64,000 nucleotides of DNA from Perognathus longimembris pacificus (Eukaryota; Chordata; Mammalia; Rodentia; Heteromyidae): the NCBI RefSeq assembly GCF_023159225.1, contig NC_063164.1:69983300-70047299 (forward strand), given 5' to 3'. Shown piece after piece: positions 1-11,754 of the stretch (its first letter is position 1; each line of letters opens with the position of its first letter). Made by a program: the position numbers and the translations under genes. The notes under the pieces are model-generated. The model was given only the letters and a program-made list of their open reading frames with translations, was not told the origin of the DNA and made no database searches.

Positions 1-846
1 TTGGTGCCTATTGTTTCACTGACTTGCTTAGTAATTACCTGTAAATCGACAGTTTTACTGATCTATGGCTCTAGAGTGGCCTGGGGGAAGAATAGAAATC
101 CATTCATTGTGCAACAGAAGTCAGGCCCAGCAACATAGTTCTCCTCAAGTGGGATCCACACACAAGAAAATGTGGCAGCTCCTCCCTCCCATAGCTGAAT
201 TCTAACAATTGCCAAAGTGAGGTTAATCTATTATTGATATATTAGACAAAGAAAGTGAGAAAAATTGTAAATTTCACACATAGAAGAAACACGACACATG
301 TACTCTATTATTGTTTTAACATTCATAATATTCTTTGTTTCAGAAGTATTTTTCTATTATTTTACCTACTTACAAAATATGAACAGACTAGCAAAAGCCA
401 ACTATATCTGGATGAATAAGTGTACCTGATTTAAGACCCAATTGCATAATTTTTAAACCACATATTTAAATTCTATCCTATGTATCTTTTAGCATCTGTA
501 AAAGATTTGGGGTTCTGTACTGTATAAGTAACATAAAATATATTAAGTCTTTGTTCAAAGAGTTCATAAGGGAAATTTAAGACATTTTAATAACCCAAGG
601 CAATCAATAGTCACATTTCACCAGTAGAGCAGAAAACTTTTCTATAAATGATGAGATTCTAAGTTCTCATTCTGTTTTGAATATTATTGCAATACATAGT
701 ACTTTGTACTAGCTTGGTGCTCAGCTATCATTTAGTGGAGGTCACTGAGAATTATCAATTATCTTTTCAACTGGAGTAGGAAGTGTTAGGTTTTTAAAGT
801 AGGCTACACAAATTATTCAATGCCAAATCTGTGAATCACCATGCCT
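1..846. other. unique AT-rich sequence, nothing recognised
   Basis: No repeat family, splice-bounded frame or RNA gene could be recognised. Stop codons are frequent in all frames. It is probably intergenic or intronic DNA. Confidence 0.5.
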
Positions 847-847
847 A

Positions 848-952
848 GATTTTTATTGGTTGAGATGGGGTCTCACAAATCTTTTGCTGGACTTACACGA
901 TGATTTTTTCCCAATCTCAGCCACCTAAGCAGCTCAGACTACATGTGTGACT
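848..952 (-). mobile_element. old 7SL-like (B1-type) SINE fragment
   Basis: The plus strand reads GAGATGGGGTCTCAC, then CCCAATCTCAGCCACCTAAG and a TGTGTGACTCACTG end. That is the order seen in the reverse complement of 7SL-derived B1/Alu monomers. It is heavily diverged, with no A tail or target-site duplication left. Confidence 0.45.
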
Positions 953-955
953 CAC

Positions 956-2180
956 TGCTCCCAACTATCTCCAGTTTTGTTTTGTTTTGTTTTGTTCAGT
1001 TTTTTTTTACCCCCACATAATCTACACTTCCAATTCTCAGTATCTGTGGGGAAGCATCTCCTCCAAGATAATTGTCAATTACAGATTTATGTAGCATATG
1101 AATATGTTAAAAATACAAATGTGCACATGGGTGGAGTCTATACTTTTTCATATGGCAGAATTCTGGGTTGGGATACCCTAATTCAGGATAAAAGGGGCTG
1201 ATGTCTGCTGCTCTTTTGTGTTCAGTCAGTGACTTGCTACACAGTTCCCACCATTTTTATCTGCAGGTGTTTAAGCATGAGGCAATCAGGAAAATGACAG
1301 AAGGTGAGAGAGCCTATCATTTTTTTTAAGGAGTCTTTAAAAAATATCCCTTCAAACATGCCCTTACACAATTCTGTCCTACAGCTGTATTCACTTTCAA
1401 AGAAGACTTGGAAGTACGGTTTCATGTTTAAAATTGCAGTTCTGCCAAGTAGGATAAAGGGCTCAAACAACATTTGTATTCTGATAACTCCCAAGCTATG
1501 TCTGCCCGAGCTGTCCTTTAGATTTAAGTTCTGAGTGAAATTTTTTTGGGACACAAATGCCAGAAACAAAAAGAAAACAAGAACAACAACAAAAAAAGGG
1601 TTCATTAAACCCAGCAGGTCAAGATTTCCAAACATCTCCATTACATTGACTAGTTTTTGTCTGTTGTCTTGTCACCTGCATTCATTGAATCAACCACATT
1701 TATTTTATGCCTATTTTGTGCTATGCATTATGATGGAAAATGACTTTATAAATATGAATGAGATATTTTTTCTACCTAAACGAGTTGACAAATGGATGTT
1801 GAGACCTAGTGTGATTGCTTTCAGGAATGAATCCCTTCTCTCAATTACTGGGAATGTTGGCTATACTCTCAATTGCTCTCAGCTGAAGAGAGCTGGTTGC
1901 CTATACTTTTCAACTGTGGCAATTCATCTAATCCAAGATCTGAAATTTAGATGGAAACTTCTAACTCAATGAACTTAAAAATCTTGAATCCTCAGATTTT
2001 TCTGGGCCTTCTGATTCCATGGAAGGCTCTGACTTTTTCTTTCTTGTTTATGAATGATTGAGAGTAAGTTATCTTACAAGATACATGGTACCTTCAGAAT
2101 GTATCTCTAGCTCTCTTCCTGGCAACAGAAATGCATTTGTGACTAAGTCAACACTTGAACCAGGTGAGAAAGTCCTAAGT
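956..2180. other. unique sequence with a short GTTTT repeat
   Basis: A GTTTT pentamer repeat lies at about 974-997. The rest shows no recognised repeat. Two overlapping open frames (1304-1534 plus, 1237-1641 minus) and one at 1535-1972 have low-complexity, non-protein-like composition with no splice context, so I read them as chance frames. Confidence 0.45.
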
Positions 2181-2273
2181 TGGTATAGAAAGGGACTATT
2201 CCATAAAGAAGCTCAGAATGTATCAATGTAGGCGTGTATGGGACTAAGAGAGCTGTTCAAAATGAGTCTTCCA
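2181..2273 (+). mobile_element. old L1 fragment, left part (split by a younger L1)
   Basis: This stretch joins the sequence starting at 3014 once the nested L1 and one copy of the repeat AAAATGAGTCTTCCA are removed. The joined sequence runs into recognisable L1 ORF2 downstream. On its own the left part is too diverged to assign firmly, and its 5' limit is a guess. Confidence 0.4.
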
Positions 2274-3013
2274 CCAAGATATCAAAAAGACATTTGCACT
2301 TCCATGTTTATCGCTGCACAATTCACAATAGCCAAAATATGGAATCAACCCAGATGCCCCTCCACAGATGAATGGATCCAAAAAATATGGTACCTATGCA
2401 CAATGGAATACTACATAGCGATTAGGAATGGTGAAATATTGTTATTCGCAGGGAAATGGTCAGAACTTGAACAAATAATGCTGAGCAAGACAAGCCTACA
2501 ACACAGAAAACAAAGGGGCATGATCTCCCTGATATATGACTCTTAAGATGGGGTGATGGAGAGACAGTAGAGACCAGGTCTGTGAAACCAAAAACTGTTT
2601 GTCAAATGGTATTTCGCACAGGATTGGGTCAGCGATCCAACACTATGTAACTAAAACCAAACAACTACTCAACATATAAAGGTAAAAAATTGACCTCTCA
2701 GTGGAATACAATAGCTCAAAACCTATGTATGTACGTTCATATAAGACTACTGTCGACATATTGTCTAATGTTGACATTACATTTAAAGCCCTAGGCAAAT
2801 TTTCTTTGGCGTAGGCCACGTGGTTACTGTATATATTCTTGGTACATTGTGTATTGTATATATGTCTACCTGACCTAGGGAAGGGAAAGAAAAACAGGGT
2901 GTAAGATATCACAAGAAATGTACACACTGCCCTACTATGTAACTGTACCCTTTTTGCACAACACCTTGTCAAAAAAAATTTGTTTAATTAATAAATAAAT
3001 TACAAAAAAGAAA
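2274..3013 (+). mobile_element. L1, 5'-truncated, ORF2 C-terminus plus 3' UTR
   Basis: This is a truncated L1 retrotransposon. The frame ending at 2546 carries ORF2 C-terminal signatures ([29 protein letters not shown]), followed by an AT-rich 3' UTR and an AATAAA-bearing A-rich tail at about 2990-3013. It is flanked by the perfect 15-bp duplication AAAATGAGTCTTCCA at 2259-2273 and 3014-3028. The 3' UTR differs from that of the other L1 ends here, suggesting another subfamily. It lies inside an older L1. Confidence 0.85.
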
Positions 3014-3655
3014 AAAATGAGTCTTCCAAAAACACAAGTTTGTCAATATTCTAAAAATCTCAAGATATAATAAATAAATACCTAGGCATTCAATTAGTGA
3101 GTAAAAAGATATATAGTCATTATGGAATAATAGATGACCCTGAATAGCAAAAACATTCCTTAGCAGGAAGAACTGTGCTGGGGGAATACCAATACCAACT
3201 TCAAACTCTATTAGAATGCCATAGTTATAAAGACAGCTTGGTTTTGGCTCATGAACAGGCCTGAGGACCAATGGAATAGAACTGAAGACCCAGAAATTAT
3301 CTCATATACCTATGTCCAATTAATCTTTGATAAGCGAGCCAAAAACACAGGATGGAAAAAAGACAGCCTCTTCAACAAATGGTGTAGGAAAAGTTGGCTA
3401 CATACATGTAGAAAAACTGAAATTAGATTCCTATATATTACCTTTCACCAGACTCAATTCCAAATGGATCAAAGATCTCAAGGTAAGAGCAGATGCCCTG
3501 AAAATATTACAGGAAGTGATAGGAAAAACACTAGGGCTCCTTGTCACAAATCAAAATGTCCTAAATAAAGATGCAGAAATAGAACAAATCAAAGAAAGGA
3601 TGAATAAATGGGATTGCATGAAATTGCAGAGCTTCTGTAAAGGCAGTATTACATG
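3014..3655 (+). mobile_element. old L1 ORF2 fragment, right part
   Basis: Translations in two shifted frames carry L1 ORF2 motifs downstream of the reverse transcriptase: [28 protein letters not shown] and NKWDCMKLQSFC. The frame is broken by shifts, so the copy is dead. Similarity stops near GCTTCTGTAAAGGCAG. Confidence 0.8.
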
Positions 3656-3930
3656 AAAGCATGCTGGTGAGTTGATCCTAAGAACAGAGTGGCTCAACAG
3701 TGGTTTGTCCACACACTGCTTGCTGTGGAACTAAGTCATGTTACCTTTCGTTCTATGGGGAACATGCTGGTACTAAATACTTAGGGTCATCTTTAAAGAT
3801 GAAGTAAAATAGAGCAAATAAGGCACTTAACAGAGTGGCCAGAAGTTACAAGTGCTCTAACAGTATTTGCTGTTTTTACAGTTGTAATGCTGGTTGACAT
3901 CAATAGTACATTAAGAAATGCTTTACAAAG
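3656..3930. other. unassigned sequence between L1 pieces
   Basis: No family is recognised. It lies between an ORF2 fragment and an L1-like 3' end, so it may be diverged L1 3' UTR or an insertion. Confidence 0.3.
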
Positions 3931-3939
3931 AGTGTCATC

Positions 3940-3942
<3 letters not shown>

Positions 3943-3971
<29 letters not shown>
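3943..3971. repeat. (GA)n microsatellite
   Basis: An uninterrupted GA run of about 14 units, lying just ahead of the L1-like 3' end. Confidence 0.95.
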
Positions 3972-4085
3972 CAAAGCAAGGGGTGATATGGTCCAAAAAG
4001 AAATATCCTCATTACCTGGGTTATATAACTATAACTGCTCTGTACATCACCTTTATGTCAACAAAATTAAAATTAAAAAAGTGGC
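3972..4085 (+). mobile_element. L1 3' end fragment
   Basis: It contains the terminal L1 3' UTR signature seen repeatedly in this window: CATTACCTGGGTTATATAACT, then AACTGCTCTGTACATCACCTT and an A-rich end. It may be the 3' terminus of the L1 piece at 3014. Confidence 0.6.
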
Positions 4086-4340
4086 ATCAAGACTTCTTTT
4101 AGCTTAGATTCTGCTTCAAGGTGTGAAATGGGAAGCAAAAATACCTGAAGATAGTTGCTTTTAATTTCCTATCAAAACTTTTAGTCATTTATATTATTTT
4201 ATATTCTGTAATCTTTGCTTTGAAAAAAATTTAAAAAATCTCCTTATCACCAAGTAGCCTTTTCATATCACTGACTTTCCAATCCTCTTTCCTACTCTTT
4301 GCACATGGAATCCAATGACCGTTTAAATGATTCCTATATT

Positions 4341-4975
4341 ATGCCCCAGTCGCAAGGAAATGGAAGGACTTAGAAAAAAAATCATACTAAGTGAAGTGAG
4401 CCAGACCCAAAGAAACATGGGCTCTATGGTCTCCCTCATTGGGAATAATTAGTACACATTTAGGATAATCCTAGAAGAAGATCACAATAGCTCAGTAGCT
4501 ATGTCCATGAACACATAAGATGATGCTAAGCAAAATGAGTTCCAAGTTATGGAAACAAGTGGTTTATCATTGTTGTTGTTATTTTCAACATACCATGCGA
4601 ATTTATGCTTTTTTTTCTTTTGTCTTTCCTTTGCATGGTTGGTTTTTACCCCTGATATCACTGTAATTGATTTTGATACCTTGCATATTGTATAAGTGTG
4701 TATTGGAACTAGGGAAAGGAAAGGGACTACCAAAATCAAGAGACAAAGGATAAAAAGACAAACCAATGCAAGAGCAATACTTACAAAACTATATAGTGTA
4801 AACCAACTGTACAACTCATGGGAGAGGGAGAAGGAAATGGGGAGTGGGGAAGTGGGGGAAAAGAAGGAGGTGGTAAGAAGTTGGATAAAAAATGTACTCA
4901 CTGCCTTATGTATGAAACTGTAACTCCTCTGTACATCACTTTGACAATAAAGAAATGACTTTAAAAAGAAAACAA
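4341..4975 (+). mobile_element. L1 3' end (last ORF2 codons and 3' UTR)
   Basis: It begins in the last part of ORF2 (GCAAGGAAATGGAAGGACTTAG) and continues through the lineage 3' UTR. The UTR has CAATAGCTCAGTAGCTATG, a G-rich purine tract at about 4818-4875, and the end CTCTGTACATCACTTTGACAATAAAG, which carries AATAAA. The long minus-strand open frame over it (4482-4901) is only the complement of this UTR. Confidence 0.85.
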
Positions 4976-5781
4976 TAGATTCTGTAGATACTAAGAAAAC
5001 AGAGTTCTATCCTTAAATCTATGGTATTTTATTCATGTCATACCCCATGAGATATAGATTATTATGTTGTCATATTAAATTGATTAGACATCAGATCAAA
5101 AAGGCTAATTAATTTATCCAAAGTCTTACAGAGGGAAAGTGACCAAAACAGAGACAAACTTCTTGGAAATGTAGGTAATTACTGTGCATAGGGAAGAATC
5201 TGTTTTCTTTTGGTAAAGCCTATTTCTTCTGAGAGTAAATAAAATAAAAGGAGCAAGGCCCTTGCTTATAGTACCCTGAGTTTTGAGACATCATGCTAAA
5301 AAAATTACCAGTATGGTTACATAGCCAAAGGGGCACTAGGAAATATTGTTCAGGAGAATGTATGACATCATTGCTAGGGGAATATTTGAAGACAAGAGCC
5401 AGGATCATTTTTCCAGTCTTCTAAATAAAAGACTGTAAATAATAAGAATTTGGAAGGGTTATCTTAATAGATCGTGCGTTTGTGGATGGCTGCTTGGAAA
5501 ACAGACTACATGTGCACAAGGAATTCAAAGCAGTAACAACAAATTAGTAATGATAATGACAGTAATTTGAAAATTGTCTAGAGAAAAAACTGTCAAGAGG
5601 AAAATGGGCCTGATACAATCAAAGTTGCCAGTGATGTCTAAAGTGCTCTGAACAGTGAAGTTACGAACTCATAATGCACAGATATCAGAGCATAGCTGAG
5701 TAATACTCCTGTTAGGCCAGACAGAATCCTGGCACCTTAAAAAATACTGGACTATCAAGAAAACAGGAAACCAGGATAAAA
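4976..5781. other. unique sequence, nothing recognised
   Basis: No repeat or coding signal recognised. Confidence 0.4.
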
Positions 5782-5791
5782 CTCATCTATA

Positions 5792-5993
5792 ATTTTTTTT
5801 GCCAGTCCTGGGGCTTGGACTCAGGGCCTGAGCACTGTCCCTGGCTTCTTTTTTTTGCTCAAGGCTAGCACTCTGCCACTTGAGCCACAGTGCCACTTCT
5901 GGCCGTTTTCTGTATATGTGGTTCTGGGGAATTGAACCCAGGGCCTCATGTATATGAGGCAAGCACTCTTGCCACTAGGCCATATCCCCAGCC
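5792..5993 (-). mobile_element. dimeric SINE (ID-like left, second tRNA-like right)
   Basis: A full-length element on the minus strand: T-run, right monomer, then left monomer ending in CATATCCCCAGCCC. The target-site duplication CTCATCTATA lies at 5782-5791 and 5994-6003. It belongs to the 'ATATAC...AAGCCCCAGG' subfamily. Confidence 0.93.
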
Positions 5994-6003
5994 CTCATCT
6001 ATA

Positions 6004-7854
6004 TTCTTTTAATTACAAAACTTTTAAGTTTTACTCTAACGTTTCAGAGAGAAAAGAACCTCTCATGACATTCCATTATAATTTGTTAAAACCATCTTCC
6101 TCTCTCTCACATATCTGGAACAAAAGTTATCACAGACAAAAAAAATCTCTGCGGGAAAATTAAGTAACCATTGTAAACATACCTGACTTCAGTGAAAGAA
6201 TAATTTTGCATTATTAAAAATATATTGACATTAGTATTGGTCCTAGTCTTCCTGAAAATAGCTCAAATAACCTGATTTTGGTAAGATCCACTTTTCTTCC
6301 TATACATAAAGAGTTGGAAGAATACAATATACAGGAAAAATCATATCAGGTTTCAAATTCACCATTATAAATGCAGTAATATGGCTTTCATTTTCCTTGA
6401 TTTTTTAAAAGAGTAACTGAGGACCAGAAGTGGAGAAAGAGGAAAGGGACATCAAATGTGAAAGGTCATAGGGAGTAGATACCTTTCCTGTAGCCATCCT
6501 GAGACAAAGTGCCCAAACAACCTAATGGATGAGATTAATATAGGTAACTTAACAGAGTAATTCATTCTCTGAATGCTTTCTTTAAAAAGAGAAGCATAAT
6601 TATCTGCTGTGTCTAGCTTCACTGACAAAATGAACCAAATAACCACAAGCTTTTTCTGTTCCTTTTCGTTTCTTTTTGTGTGTGTGTTAGCCAGACAATC
6701 ATTTTAAAAATAAGCAAAGCTCCAGTGCTAATTACAACATAGTCTGAAAAGAACTTAAAGAATAACAAACCCCAGAAAAGAATGCTGTGGAAGATGGGAG
6801 GCGAGATGTTTCCACACAATACCACTACAGAAATGTGCCCAGTTCTCCCAGAAAAAGAAGTGTTCATTTAGCTTGATTTAAATAGAGATTAGGTAGTGAG
6901 CAGATGGAGCCCATTTGAGACTGTTTGGCGGGCCTGCCTGTTGGACTGTGTAAATGGAGACTGTGAGGGAGGGGACAGGAGAAGGAGGGTTGGGAAGGGA
7001 AAAGCAGGGGATTCCAGACAAAACAGATGTCCCCTTCCCTCATCCTTTACTCCCATGAGATATTGGAATCAGGAACTAAATTTCAAGATACTAAAATCAT
7101 AAAATATGAGTTTATAATTTTGCCTTGATGTATTAACAAAGGAAAAAGTGATACACAAACAAAGGTATACAAGAAGGTCAGGGCTAAGTACTGAGAATGC
7201 AGCCAAAAATTCAATACATAACTTACAAAATTTCAGAAAAGTGAGGAAAGGGGTGGGTTGGGAGGGATGAGCGAGAATGTTGAAAGGGATGACATTGATT
7301 AAGGGCCATTACATTCATAAACTGCTTGTTGAACAGCAACTTCTTTCTACAACTACTGAAGTCCAATAAAATATTTTTAGAAAGTGAACCAGGTTAAGAA
7401 AATTCCTAAACAAAATTGAAGTCCATTTTACTGGAATTTGGTGGATGGATAGCAAACTTACATCTTTTCCTTCCTTCAGTTAGAGATTCCAGATTGAATA
7501 AAGAAAAGCCACGTTCTGTAGTTCATTCTTTTAGATAATAGTCTCTATAGCTCTTCACTGTTGATCAACATATCCACTAGTCATGTCATAATAGAGCACT
7601 TAAAATGAGTGAACTTTTTCTTTTGTTGTGATGGTTAAGAATGTTATCAGAAAGTGAAGATATTATCAGTAAATTTGAATTTCAAACATGTCCACTGCAA
7701 TGGGAAAAAAGTTAAAAAAAACTGGCATTTCTACTGTACAATTTCCATGAGAACTTCATCAAATTATTGGAAAGCGGGGGGCGGGGTGGGGGGAACCGGT
7801 GAGTAACAAACACTGGGTAACAGAGAGGTCAGAAGTCCCATTTATCTAGTTAGT
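6004..7854. other. unique sequence with a G-rich patch
   Basis: No repeat family recognised. A guanine-rich stretch lies at about 7774-7793. The segment at 6890-7020 is somewhat GC-richer but shows no coding or splice evidence. Confidence 0.4.
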
Positions 7855-8217
7855 TGTTTCTGGCCAATGAGTTAGTCCATTTGAGTTGCTATAACTAAAT
7901 ACTATAAGCTAGATAAACCTAAGAATGTGTTTCCAATCATCCAGGTGTATAAGAAGTCTAAGGATCTTGTAGGTTCTATGTCTGCTGAGGGTCTATTTTC
8001 TGGTTTCTACAGGCACCTTCTTACTGTGTCCTCACATGGTTCCAGTGGCAAAAGGGATGCCTAGGGCCTGTTGTATAAAATCACTAATCACATTCATTAG
8101 GGCTTTTCCTTTATAACTTAATTATCTCTTAGAGACCTTCCTTCCCAACACCACTAGCTCAGAGCTGGAATTTTAGTAGATAAATTTGGGAAGGACATAA
8201 AATTCAGACCAATGTAG
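7855..8217 (-). mobile_element. MLT1-type MaLR solo LTR, ancient
   Basis: Read on the minus strand it follows the MLT1 LTR order: a CCTTCCCAAATTTAT start region, CATGTGAGGACACAG, GACCCTCAGCAGACA, and the terminal TTATAGCAACTCAAATGGACT. The plus strand shows this as GTTAGTCCATTTGAGTTGCTA. It is a non-coding relic of an endogenous ERVL-MaLR element, probably predating the rodent radiation. Confidence 0.8.
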
Positions 8218-8479
8218 TAAAAAAGTATAAATATTAATGCTACTAAGAATCCAAGGGATTTCAGATCCTCTTTCAAGGACCCCTTACTGGTTTTCCTGGT
8301 CATTGATAAAATCCTAAAAAGTAAAAAGTATAAAAAGAAATTTTACACTATACTTAATGAACTTTATGAAATCATAATAGATACTACCTTTTTAACAACC
8401 TTAATCAGAAAACTGAAAGTTGTTAACACTTATGTCTATTTAGAGTGCAGCTGGAAAATAAAACAAAAAAAATCTGGGT

Positions 8480-8940
8480 ACCACTAATATGGTTTGTTGT
8501 AGTTGATGAACCTACATTGACCCAACCCAGAGTCCATAGCTTAGGTGGTCATTCATTCTTGGTATTGTGATTCCATTGATTCCACAATTCATGATAGTAT
8601 CATATTGAGTTATTTTTATTACCCTAAAAATCTTCCATGTTCGTCCTAGCCACCAACTTCTACCAAACCCCTGTGATCACTTACCCTTTCATATCTCAAA
8701 ATGATTTGATTTTCAGAACAATGTCATATGGTTGAAATCACATAGCATGAAGCTTTTCCATGTTCGGTTATCATGTAGATATCATGGATTGGTAGTTTAT
8801 ATTTTGTTAGTACCAAATAATGTTCCCTAATAAGCAATATTATTGCTGGATTGAAGAGTAAGAATATATTTAAATTTATCAAAATCCACTAAATTTTCAT
8901 CCCAAGTGGCTGGACCATTTCATACTTTTATTTTCTTCCT
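8480..8940 (-). mobile_element. old L1 (L1M-type) 3' region
   Basis: The plus strand reads like the complement of an ancient mammalian L1 3' region: CATATGGTTGAAATCACATAG, CATGTTCGGTTATCATG, TTATTGCTGGATTGAAGAG and AGTGGCTGGACCATTTCA occur in the expected order. It is highly diverged, with no tail. Confidence 0.65.
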
Positions 8941-9242
8941 GAAATTACTAGATGGGGGTTTTGAGAGAAAGAGAAGCTCAGTCTTGGGACTGAGTTCTTA
9001 ACAAAGTAAAAATTAGTTTACTTCCATTAGGAACATTTTCTTTTGAGAAAAGAAAATGTAAAAGCCAATTCAACAGTGTTTGAAAGTAACAAGAGTGAAT
9101 ACAGACTCTATGAGACCAAATTAGGGCTTTATTTCACATTATAGCTAATGAATACTCTGAAACAAAAGTGCTGGCATCTGGTAATTGGAAGATGCACATG
9201 TGTAGTACAAGAGAAATGTGGGAGGTTAAGATGTTAGGTTCT

Positions 9243-9485
9243 CTGCCCAGAGACGTAGCATAAATCTGTAATCCTAGCTACTCAATAGGCCAAGATCTGA
9301 GTATTATAATTTGAAGTCAGTTTAGGAATGAAAGTCCATGAGACTCTTCTCAATTCAAAACATCAAGAGCAAAAGCCAGAAGTGGAGCTGTGGCTCAATT
9401 GCTAGAGCACTAGCTCTAGCTCAGGGACAGCTCCAGGACCTAAATTCAAGCTCCAGGATTGGCAAAAATAATAAAGAAAATAAAG
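9243..9485 (+). mobile_element. composite SINE (7SL-like left, tRNA-like right), diverged
   Basis: The left half reads TAATCCTAGCTACTCA ... GAAAGTCCATGAGACTC. It is followed by the right module GCCAGAAGTGGAGCTGTGGC ... CAGGATTGGCAAAAATAA. The right module is the same one found in the ID-like dimers. Confidence 0.8.
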
Positions 9486-10739
9486 AAAGATAGATATTCC
9501 AAACACTGCCCTAGATCCTAGGAGGAAACCAGGAGAGCCAGGTCATTCTTAAGGTGATAGGAAGTCAATAAGCAAAAAGGATAGAGATATTTTGGGTAAA
9601 TTTTGCTAGCAAGTTTTTGAGCAAATATTAGCTCTTTTCCCTGACTTTTGAAATTCAGAATGACCCAAGTATCCACAGACTGGTTACCCCTCCTGGTGAA
9701 TGTTAATCTCCCAGCTTCAGTGGCTTGACCCAGAGAAATGTAATCTAGAGACTTACTTCAAGCACAATGAAATCAAGGGAAGACAGATTTGTGTTGTAAT
9801 TACTGCCTTCAGAGAGATTTTGAGGCACCAATGTCAATGTATATGTGAGAATGTCTCATAGATTTTAGACATTCCTTAGAGAACACAGGATCCTAATAAA
9901 ATAAATAGATTACATTATGCCATTAGTAGAGTCTTACCATTATTTTGCCCTATATTGTTTCAATGTTCATAATCTCACCAGAATTCCAGTGTGGATAAAA
10001 TGTCAATGCTTTGCAGGATACATTGAGGCAAACATATTCAATATCTAGGATGTTGACTGATTGTAGAAAACTCTTTCCAGGTACCCAAAGCTACAGAAAT
10101 GCTGATCATCTTTTACATCTGTGAGTGGTCCATTCAGTACACTGGGTGACTACTTCCATCCCTCAGAACCCTGACTAGCATCATATAATAAAGTGTTTGA
10201 AAGACCAGAGGGCAAATAATAGGCAAATCAACAAACAGTACATAAAAGGAACAGTACAGGAGAAAGGAAAGGGGAAAACAAAGGAAAGAAGGAAACAGGA
10301 AAACCAAGGAACAAAAAGGAAACAAAAGAGAAAAGTGAAAGAAGGGAGGGAGGGAGAAGGAAAAAAAAGGAAAAAAGGGATAGAACTAGACAAAGGAAGC
10401 TCAAATGATTGGAAGGATAGTGTTAATTATTTTGAGGATGATTCAATAAAGCCATATGTGATGGTAAATTTCTTGTATGAATAATGTTAGGCAAAAGAAT
10501 GCCCAGCTAGTTGGTGACATTATTAGTTTGTTGTCAAGGGAGTTTCCAGAAGAGGCTTGCACATGAACCAATAGACTAAATAAAAAGATGAACCCTCTAA
10601 ATACCAATGGGCATCTTCGATCTTTTGTAGGTCTGGCTCCAACAAAAGGGCAGAGTGGAGCAGATTCGATCCCTTTCCCTAACTCTTTATATTTGTTTCT
10701 GGCTCCCTCCTTAGCTGGAAAATTCATCTTTGTCTTTGG
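9486..10739. other. unique sequence with a purine-rich tract
   Basis: A long purine-rich, lysine-coding low-complexity tract lies at about 10258-10388. CAGAACCCTGACTAGCATC near 10155-10173 resembles the end of an ERVL LTR, but too little is left to call it. Confidence 0.4.
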
Positions 10740-10976
10740 ATATTAGAGGTCTTGCTTGCTGGACTGACTCTGAGAAACCCTTTTGGCTTCTCAAACATTT
10801 AGTCTTATGTTATAATTGTACCACTTGCTTTTCTGAGTCTGCAGCTTGCAGAGGCAGATCTCGGGACTTCTCTCAGCCTTTAGAGTTTCATGACTCAGCT
10901 CCCATAACAGAGTTACTCTTCTGCTCATCTCTATATATCCTATTGTTCCCATCATTTGGAGAATTCTAAAACCAGG
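10740..10976 (-). mobile_element. MLT2-type ERVL LTR fragment
   Basis: On the minus strand it begins TTTTAGAATTCTCCAAATGA, then AACAATAGGATATATAGAGA, GAGAAGTCCCGAGATCTGCC and CTGCAAGCTGCAGAC. That is the MLT2 LTR 5' signature in order. It is non-coding and old. Confidence 0.78.
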
Positions 10977-11194
10977 CCACCATTTCCCTGCTTTGTACAT
11001 GGTTATTTATCGAGGGAATACTTATAGTAAGCATCTATTATGTACATTTTGAAAAGATATAAATATTTGTCAGATAAGGCAAAAGATATATCCTTGAGCC
11101 CTAGAAAAATCTGGTTCTAAATTCAGGAATGAACTTTGTTACAGTAGGAAAAAGAAAAGTACCTATATAATTAGCAGTTAAAATAAAAATCACA

Positions 11195-11403
11195 TGGGCT
11201 GGGGATATGGCCTAGTGGCAAGAGTGCCTGCCTCATATACATGAGGCCCTGGGTTCGATTCCCCAGCACCACATATACAGAAAATGGCCAGAAGTGGCGC
11301 TGTGGCTCAAGTGGCAGAGTGCTAGCCTTGAGCAAAAAGAAGCCAGGAACAGTGCTCAGGCCCTGAGTCCAAGCCCCCAGGACTGGCCAAAAAAATAAAA
11401 AAT
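11195..11403 (+). mobile_element. dimeric SINE, full length
   Basis: An intact A box (TGGCCTAGTGG) and B box (GGTTCGATTCC) lie in the left monomer, followed by the right monomer and an A-rich tail. The duplication AAAATAAAAATCACA lies at 11180-11194 and 11404-11418. It belongs to the 'ATATAC...AAGCCCCCAGG' subfamily. Confidence 0.95.
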
Positions 11404-11754
11404 AAAATAAAAATCACAATTAAGGAACAACAATAGTGAAATAGTCCTTTGAAATATTTCAAGCCTAATATTTCTGTTCACTCATTTCTAATTCTACCTT
11501 GAAATATATTTTGGTATCCATTATAAATTTCTGAACAGTCTTTCCAAATGTTATACCAAATATTACTTTGTCAGAGTGTAGTAAAGAAGTTAGTTTGACT
11601 TTCCTGTGGCTGCTTTCTTCATATTATAAATATTTCTCACTTGTTATGCATAATATATTTCAGCTTAACAGAAACCAGTAAAATATAGAAAATGCTTCTT
11701 TGTCCAATTTGATTTCAACTTGAAGCTGAAAACTGTAATTTATTTCCATTTTTT

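Noticed and set aside
1535..1972. 145-residue open frame
   Set aside because: No splice sites, start context or recognisable domain, and low-complexity lysine/threonine start; consistent with chance in AT-rich DNA.
4482..4901. 139-residue minus-strand frame
   Set aside because: It is the complement of an L1 3' UTR, with the same sequence seen at 33077-33481 and 58657-58878.
10150..10175. End of another ERVL LTR (CAGAACCCTGACTAGCATC)
   Set aside because: Only about 20 bp resemble the motif, and the adjacent 80 bp do not follow the LTR.
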